Of a DNA stretch of 37,285 nucleotides, positions 31,217 to 37,285 are shown in pieces. The translations under genes were made by a program, and so were the position numbers. The stretch lies in NCBI GenBank assembly GCA_000969725.1, contig JXSR01S010319.1, one strand, 5' to 3'. Position 1 is the stretch's first letter, and the number at the start of each line of letters is the position of its first letter. This DNA comes from Ophiothrix spiculata (Eukaryota; Echinodermata; Ophiuroidea; Amphilepidida; Ophiotrichidae). The notes under the pieces were generated by a model that worked only from the letters and a program-made list of their open reading frames with translations, ran no database searches and had not been told where the DNA came from.

Positions 31217-31349
31217 CAACGCGTTGTTTTTGAAAGCAACGCGTTGCTTAATAAAACCAACGCGTTGCTTATTTAACCAATAAGAATTACGTTTTATCAA
31301 CGCGTAGCTTTGGCATACAACGCGTTGCTTTCAATAAAACAACGTGTTG
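31217..31349. repeat. Phased array of CAACGCGTTG palindromes in a large hairpin
   Basis: Perfect or near-perfect 10-bp palindromes start at 31217, 31237, 31258, 31298 (CAACGCGTAG), 31318 and 31340 (CAACGTGTTG). Spacing is 20-22 bp with one position empty near 31278. The left and right halves are also inverted relatives: both have CAACGCGTTG, then tgaaagCAACGCGTTG when read outside-in. There are no TIR termini that I can fix. It lies where unit D diverges from unit B, so it is probably an insertion. Confidence 0.85.
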
Positions 31350-31429
31350 AATTTTGAGAAAGCAATCATCGGATAATCTCACTCTGTGCCTGACTAGATC
31401 AATCCTAGAACACATTTAATATGTATTAA

Positions 31430-31840
31430 GCCAACCGTATTGTCAACTCATCTCGTCAAGCAGAGTCAAGCTTCCTTTAATGAAACTGTCCAGTGCTGTT
31501 TGCTTGTCATGTCAAATAAAAGTAATGATGGACTGGGAATATACTTTGATAAGCATGATGTTATGATGGTGACAGGCTCTTAATAAAGTGTTTTATGTAA
31601 TCGATATCATCATTTATCAAATGTGTCAGTTTGCTGTATGCTGTTCAATATTTTTTCCAACAATTGGTATATTACAAGGTTTATATAATTTTTATGGTAC
31701 ACGTTGGCTTTTTAATACCATAAAAAATCAGAACTTAATTGTTTCTATAAGTTTGATGTCATGATCATAAATGTGACAAGTTTAATTATTTTTCTAGTAA
31801 AATCATTTTATAAAACAACCCAAACATGATTATAATTACA
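31430..31840. repeat. Unit D end block (partner 28780-29245)
   Basis: See the partner block at 28780. It is the last clearly recognisable part of the duplicated array. Confidence 0.85.
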
Positions 31841-32214
31841 TTCAATGTTTTTTTGTGTTGTTGTTTCATGCACATAAATAAAATTCTATCTGGCAAGCGA
31901 AGTTTTCATGAGGATAAATATAATGTTTTCATGAACAAGAAGAAATTTAGCTCGCCCTACATTCTTGTCAGGACATGAATGGTTGGGATGAATGGAATTA
32001 ACTTTATTAGCCTTACGGATGCACACTTGAAGCAAAGAGCATGCCAAATCTGGAACACTTAGAAAACGATAACAAATGTATGCTGATGTCATTCATGCCT
32101 CGGTGAAAAGTAAGGTAATTGTATTTTCTTCTAGCATTTTTATACTTTATACAGACGTTTTCTTGGAATGTTTGATTGAACTTGCACGGCATTAGATACA
32201 CTTGTAAAGTCACA

Positions 32215-32334
32215 CTTCCCACATACATGCAAGGGAGAAGTTTCATTTACTTATCTCTCTATTTAACGGATAACCTTCCCACATATATGCCAGGGAGAAG
32301 TTTCATTTACTTATCTCTCTATTTAATGGATGGC
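32215..32334. repeat. 60-bp tandem duplication
   Basis: Two units start at 32215 and 32275 (cttcccacata.atgc.aggg, then agaagtttcatttacttatc) with only a few differences. Sixty is a multiple of three, so a plus-strand frame runs through both, but nothing else supports coding. Confidence 0.93.
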
Positions 32335-32512
32335 CTGTTTGTGTTTGTTATTAATGTTCTAGATAACCTGTTATTGTTATATTTAAGGATGCTATGAACC
32401 GTTAGCAGGTACATCTTGTATGTCAAATTATTATTTGTCCACTTTCGAAAACCCACTCGTTTACATACTGAACCATAATGTTCACGAAGATCATTGCTTC
32501 TAACATGTTCAA

Positions 32513-32890
32513 AATCCCTTGGCTATATTAGAAAAAGTACATAGGAAAGTTACACGTACTCTGTTTTTTAAACAATCTCCAAATGCAGATGTTAGGCCTT
32601 CTTACTCTGAAAGACTTCTTAGCTTGGATTTATTTAGGCTTGAAGACACGTTCAAGATTCTCAGGCTTGTTCTGGGTTTCAAGATTTTGAATGGTTTGGC
32701 CCCTACCTCATTGTGCTCTTTAGTTCAACATAGCAGATTGAATAATACCAGTCTTCTACAGTACATCAATCGTCTAGGACCTCTTCCTTCTTTAATTCAA
32801 TGTTCATTTCTCTCCCTCGCCTTTGGGATGAAATACCATCTAATTTACATCTTGTTAACAATCTCACCTTTTTAAGGATGGTTGTAAAAG
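32513..32890 (+). pseudogene. C-terminal remnant of a second non-LTR reverse transcriptase
   Basis: The plus-strand frame NPLAILEKVHRKVTRTLFFK is followed by SYSERLLSLDLFRLEDTFKILRL and FKILNGLAPTSL. This matches the region after the catalytic domain in Jockey/CR1-type elements (LE-VQRR-TR, YEERL--L-L-SLE-RR, KILNGLAP). Near 32790 the homology shifts to the +1 neighbouring frame (FISLPRLWDEIPSNLHLVNNLTFLR, 32800-32880), which corresponds to the usual W-SLP terminal block. A frameshift therefore breaks the gene. A stop at 32501-32503 precedes the frame, and no catalytic FADD box is present. The wording differs from the element at 9766-11232, so this is a different, older family. The following sequence to about 33360 may be its decayed 3' UTR. 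Confidence 0.75.
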
Positions 32891-33091
32891 TCATTATTTG
32901 GGTTTACTTAGTTGATTTTATTCATGGTGCAATTTGTAAATCATATTTTGGTTTCTTCGGCTTACATGTATTCCATATTTCAGATGATCTTGCCTATTAT
33001 GTTTCTTTGTACGGTATTTTAAGTCAAATACTGGATATCATTTGTTTCCACTCCTCGAAGGTTATGCATAATTTTTGTGTAGCAATTTTTA

Positions 33092-33155
33092 TTTACATAT
33101 ATCCTGACATATTATCCTGATTTACATATATCCTGAACATATATCCTGACATACG
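33092..33155. repeat. Short tandem repeat of acatatatcctga
   Basis: Four or five imperfect copies of (ac)atatatcctga follow one another. Confidence 0.85.
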
Positions 33156-33498
33156 GTATATGTTTTCACTAGGGATAGGAGAGCACTTTTGCGGTTGTGC
33201 TAATCAGCCCATTCTTCCTATCTTGAATTGCTTGCCTTCTATAGTGTTTGTTCAGTATTTTATTTGTCAATGAATATGTAAATTAATATTTTAATGTTCT
33301 TGATTTGTAATCAATGTACTGAAGTGCAAGAAATTCGAAAAAGGCACTTATACAAGACTAACTTAGGTAGAAGAGAGATGTGGTTCTTAGCGACGTTCAA
33401 TATGTAAATGTTTGATTAAAACACAAGCCGTCAAAAAACGTAAACTATTTAATCAAATCTTTGAAATCTTGCGCTAAAGGTTGATGCTTTCTATCTCA

Positions 33499-33648
33499 CT
33501 TCTCACGAGAAAAGATGTGCTCAACGTTGATTAATATTGACTCAACTGAGTAAGATTTTACTCAATGTTGAGTAAGATTTTACTCAACAATGAGCTGTGA
33601 CATTTTTACTCAACAAAGAGCAAAATAATTTTAAGAGTGAGAGGGCTG
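33499..33648. repeat. TTGAGTAA/TTACTCAA palindrome cluster
   Basis: GAGTAAGATTTTACTCAA occurs at 33548-33565 and 33570-33587 (22-bp period), each copy folding as a hairpin, followed by further actcaaca and gagc motifs. The right end (ttttaagagtg) and a left cacttctc may be weak TIRs. It is probably a short non-autonomous element similar in design to the one at 19679-19925. Confidence 0.6.
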
Positions 33649-36516
33649 TAATTTTAGTACCTTAAAAGTGGAAAATGGAAGCTGCAGTGAGGATATATCA
33701 CTTGCAAATGAACATTTATAAATGTATGCAAATACTTACCTGTCGTTTGATTGATGTGATGAGTTTTCACCGGATTGGCATGAAAGAAAAAAAAAAGAAC
33801 ACAGTTGGTCTAATAATATGAAGTTTTAATTCAGCAAAAGAACCTCAATTTTGTTAAATGAATATACTATAAAAACAGATATTACGATAATAATCGTCAC
33901 TCTTATTCGTGTAGTCTGGTAGTCAACCACAACTAAGAGGCCATTACATATTTTAATATTGAATCTTCGTCGTAACCAACATTGACATGGTTTGAAATGA
34001 TTGTTTTTCAACAACGTAATATGTAACCTAACTGACTTGACCGTCTTTGAACTGTAAATTAATGTCAAACTGTCAGCCAGTTTGGCAGTTCATTCTTTAA
34101 GTTCCATGTCACATTCAATATACAACGTTTTAAGACAGTTTAAAAAAACACAATAGTGATGGTGGGTTAATCAGCAAGTATCATCAGCAAATTGATAAAT
34201 ATGTTAAATAATTTGACAATATGTAGAAAAATCTTTTGTTAACGTTACAATAGCAACTTCGGAATGATCAATTTAATGATTCCACATTTACTTAAGAAGA
34301 TGAAATCGTTCTTTAAAAAAAAAACATTGAAAGGTGATTGAATTATTATCTAATATACTAAAATAGGTGACTGAATAGCTTTTGTAAGGGTTTTTTCTTT
34401 TATCTGTTCTCTAACGTTGAATATTTTTGAAATGGCCAATAGAAGTAATGTCCTCATTAAAAATTCATCAGGATGGTTAAATTAACAAGTTAGGGAAAAC
34501 AAGTCACATCACTTTTAAACGCCAACATCATTTTTAAGCACCATCAGTCAACTGGTGGACTGTCGTTAGGGACTGCAATCAAATTACCAAGTAAAAATAC
34601 AGTACAAACATCCCCGGCAAAGGGCAGTCCCGTCAGATTCTGATCTAAGGAACTCCCATTTTAACTAAGGTGGCAGACAATCATAAGAAAACTTTCTTAC
34701 AGTTTTAACATGCAGTAGTGTGAACACAATCTGTGTCATTTTGTGTAACCATACTGAATGAATAAAGCAAAGAACAAATAATACATTCTGGTCAAATGTA
34801 AGATGTTCTATATCCAATAACGTCTACATATTATCGGGCCTCTATTTATACTGGGTTGATATTGCTGCTGTTTACATTAAATTATTCGTCAATTATGACA
34901 TCTCTTGACACTGCGTTTTGAACTAAGAGACATTTTGCTCAAAGACATAGAAGCTGAATGAAACTTACACCATGTACGTGACAGATCATTGATGAGGTAG
35001 TGGCTGTTATCCGTCTAATAAGAAATATTATACTGTGTAAACACATTAGACGATTGTAACTCTAGATTATTAGTGTAACGTAGTAGGAGGAATGAATCAT
35101 CACTTTAACTCATATTTTAATAGTTTCTAAATAAAATACTGCCTTTTAAATAAAACAAAAACATGGAATATAATGAAATTTTAACTTTAAAGTTCACATT
35201 ATTATTACTGTAAGCAATGTGTCACTAATTATGTGTCGCTTTGAAGTCACAGCAACGTACAACCCCGGGTGTACAGTGCAAGTTGCACAGTACAAACTAA
35301 ATTTCTATAAATATTATCAATCAGCTAATATCTTTATGTGATGTCAAAATATGTAAATATTTTTTTTTCAATGGTGGCTTTTCTGCAATATCATTGCATT
35401 GTGGATTATTTCAATCAATTTATATTTTGGCGTTTATAAAAATGACAAGTGGACAATTAAATATACAATATACATACATTTCTATTACCTGAATATAGCC
35501 ATTTTAAAGTTAATTCAATGGGTTTTGTTCTTCTAATCAATTTTAAATAAACTTGTGCAGTTTGTTATCTTATGAGTATTTTTCTATATTGTAATGCCCA
35601 TTCGAACCATGTATAAGTATATTTGTCAATAGGAACATTAAAGCTGTTTCATTTCAGATTTGAATTATCATAGAGATATGATTTGCAAGGAATAAAAATG
35701 TTGAACTATCTTTGAATATCCCTTTAATGCAAATAACTATGCGTTATAGGGTAATAAATTCCTAAGCATCAAACTATATACCATCACTGGCAAGGTTTAA
35801 TTAAAACCCGTCAAAATTTTTGACTTGACGCTTATCAACTATTGTATGAAAGGAACAGATGCGAATAGATTTTATTACTTTTTGCAAGCTACAATCATCT
35901 ACAGTTTCACATTATTAACGTTTTCATTGAAGAGGTTTCAAAGATTTTCTATTTCCACTTAAGTTTTCCAGCTGCAGTAGTACAAATGCTACCATCTTCA
36001 GTCAAATTTAATAAAAAATTATCGATACGTTGTTTATGTGGTATGTAATAAATATTGCAACTTCAAATAATTAGTAAAACGGCCAATAATTTTATGGTAT
36101 GATTCTTTACGTTCTTGTCCAGATATAGTTCATAAAACGCAAATATTCCCGGCAACCTATGTTTTCTATGCTATTCCACAGACATGTGTTGCTTCATATA
36201 CGAAAATATTGAGCAAAAACACATGTTGGAAGCATTCAGCAATGAAACGGAGCATGATTTGAAAAATTTCTGTTTAACCATTTAAACAAATCTTTTTCAA
36301 AAGTTTGGAGATGACAATATTAACAGGAAGGGTATCACCAGTCGTGGTATAGCCAGGCATGTCGTACAATATCTTGATGAAACATACATTTGTACCAATG
36401 GCATACTCCTGATGTTTTAAGATGGAGAATAATTGAGTCAAGTCAGTTGAAGCGCAGACAACAAATTAATGCTTAGGACGTGGGAAGGTTGTAAATTATG
36501 GACTTCCAAGTGAGAT
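33649..36516. other. Long A+T-rich stretch without recognisable genes
   Basis: I see no coding exon, RNA gene, or transposon end. Two adjacent small palindromes, GTACAACCCCGGGTGTAC and GTGCAAGTTGCAC, lie at about 35256-35290. Confidence 0.5.
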
Positions 36517-36903
36517 CAGTTCGGATACGTATCCGAATTCGGATATTCCGTATCACAATTCTGATACCCGTATCCGAATTTGGATTAAAAACAGCTGAAA
36601 CGGGATATCATCTGAAATCAATATTCAGCTTCGCCGCGCGCCATACCAGTATGTATAATAGTAAATAACATTAACATCATTTGTCATATAAATTCTAAGA
36701 AAGTTTTGACCAAATAATGTTGTCTTCTGTGATAAGGATCTCAGCTGGTGCTATCGATTAGTTTCCTGCGCCACGACAGGCGTATCAGAATTCAGATACC
36801 CCTCCATATCCGAATTCGGATACGGGTATCACAATATGGATACAAAATGGCCGTGGGTATCCGAATTTTGATACGTATTCGAATTGTGAGTTCCACCGAA
36901 CTG
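36517..36903. mobile_element. TIR element rich in GGATAC/GTATCC, about 387 bp
   Basis: The ends CAGTTCGG and CCGAACTG are inverted repeats; the adjacent sequences (gagat on the left, agatc on the right) may hold a 4-bp duplication AGAT, which is uncertain. The interior has the 16-bp palindrome TATCCGAATTCGGATA twice (near 36531 and 36807) amid many gtatccgaat/gatacg variants. The 88-codon frame with RIRIRI at 36748-37014 is the translation of this repeat and not a gene. Confidence 0.7.
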
Positions 36904-37285
36904 AGATCAGCATTTGCAGCTTCCATTAACTTGAGGAAATTTCTCTCTTACTATCGCCTTTGTGTACAAGGACGTGATAATTTTTTTAAAGTTAATTATA
37001 TAAAATCTTTATAGCAAATCGTTACATAACTAATTGGTAGTGTTAAAAGACTTATTTCATTTTTTTTTATTTGTTAATCAGTAGCAAAGAGCAACATAAA
37101 TATCAACTTATGCAAAATACGATATACGACACAGTGGTTTCACTTGCATTGACCGTCTACAACTGAACACAGCGCCTCAAGCGGCACTGGTTCGCTTCAT
37201 TGATTGGTCAATATCCATTCGCAATGTAAGTGACTAAACTGGACCCCCTAGCTGACGAGAGATAAGCTTATCTCTGTAGTTTTCT
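36904..37285. other. A+T-rich end of window without recognisable genes
   Basis: I see nothing that I can annotate. A less A+T-rich patch lies at 37160-37260. Confidence 0.4.

Noticed and set aside
31217..31349. CRISPR-like array of short repeats
   Set aside because: The units are 10-bp palindromes with 10-12 bp between them inside a eukaryotic repeat region. Repeat and spacer lengths do not fit CRISPR, and there are no cas genes.
36748..37014. 88-codon frame with repeated RIRIRI
   Set aside because: Produced by GTATCC repeats of the TIR element.

Overview
The window looks like gene-poor, A+T-rich (about two-thirds A+T by eye) nuclear DNA of a metazoan, most likely an aquatic invertebrate. 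The evidence is a 5'-truncated non-LTR retrotransposon with a Jockey/CR1-type reverse transcriptase, many short elements with terminal inverted repeats (TIRs) and target-site duplications, a tRNA-like SINE-type repeat, a coding exon ending at a canonical splice donor, and no operon-like gene packing. I cannot name the species. No complete host gene is visible. The only plausible host coding sequence is a first coding exon on the minus strand at 25509-25712, encoding a short basic tail and one transmembrane segment (type II, Golgi-enzyme-like).

Layout. 1-9200: three diverged copies of one segment. An anchor motif sits near positions 1, 4050 and 8087, a spacing of about 4.04 kb. The segment is interrupted by a long foldback repeat (1573-2021), a Mutator-like non-autonomous element with a 9-bp target duplication (2450-2782), a 260-bp TIR element (5016-5275) and a 134-bp palindromic MITE (6773-6906). 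9480-13480: unit A, carrying the retrotransposon fragment (9659-11232). 13498-15648: a near-identical tandem duplication of about 0.96 kb preceded by an older partial copy. 15940-22170: unit B, carrying a 503-bp TIR element, two tandem tRNA-like repeats and a short element built from GACTCC palindromes. 22400-29245: unit C, carrying a hAT-type MITE with an 8-bp target duplication, a dispersed repeat and the exon. 29850-31840: unit D, carrying a phased array of CAACGCGTTG palindromes. 32215-33155: a 60-bp tandem duplication, a broken remnant of a second retrotransposon family, and a short tandem repeat. 33500-37285: mostly plain A+T-rich sequence, with a TTACTCAA palindrome cluster and a GGATAC/GTATCC-rich TIR element (36517-36903).

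How it fits together. The window is best read as an old array of duplicated segments (units A-D, plus the related segments on the left) that later received different insertions in different copies. The paralogous copies therefore act as empty sites: unit B shows the retrotransposon site before insertion, unit A shows the 503-bp TIR element's site before insertion, and unit A shows the hAT element's site before insertion. No new multi-gene system is apparent. The strongest unusual signals are the empty-site pairs, a tRNA-like core enclosed by an 18-bp perfect inverted repeat, and three unrelated elements built from palindromes repeated every 20-22 bp. All comparisons were made by eye; percentages are not given unless I could count differences.
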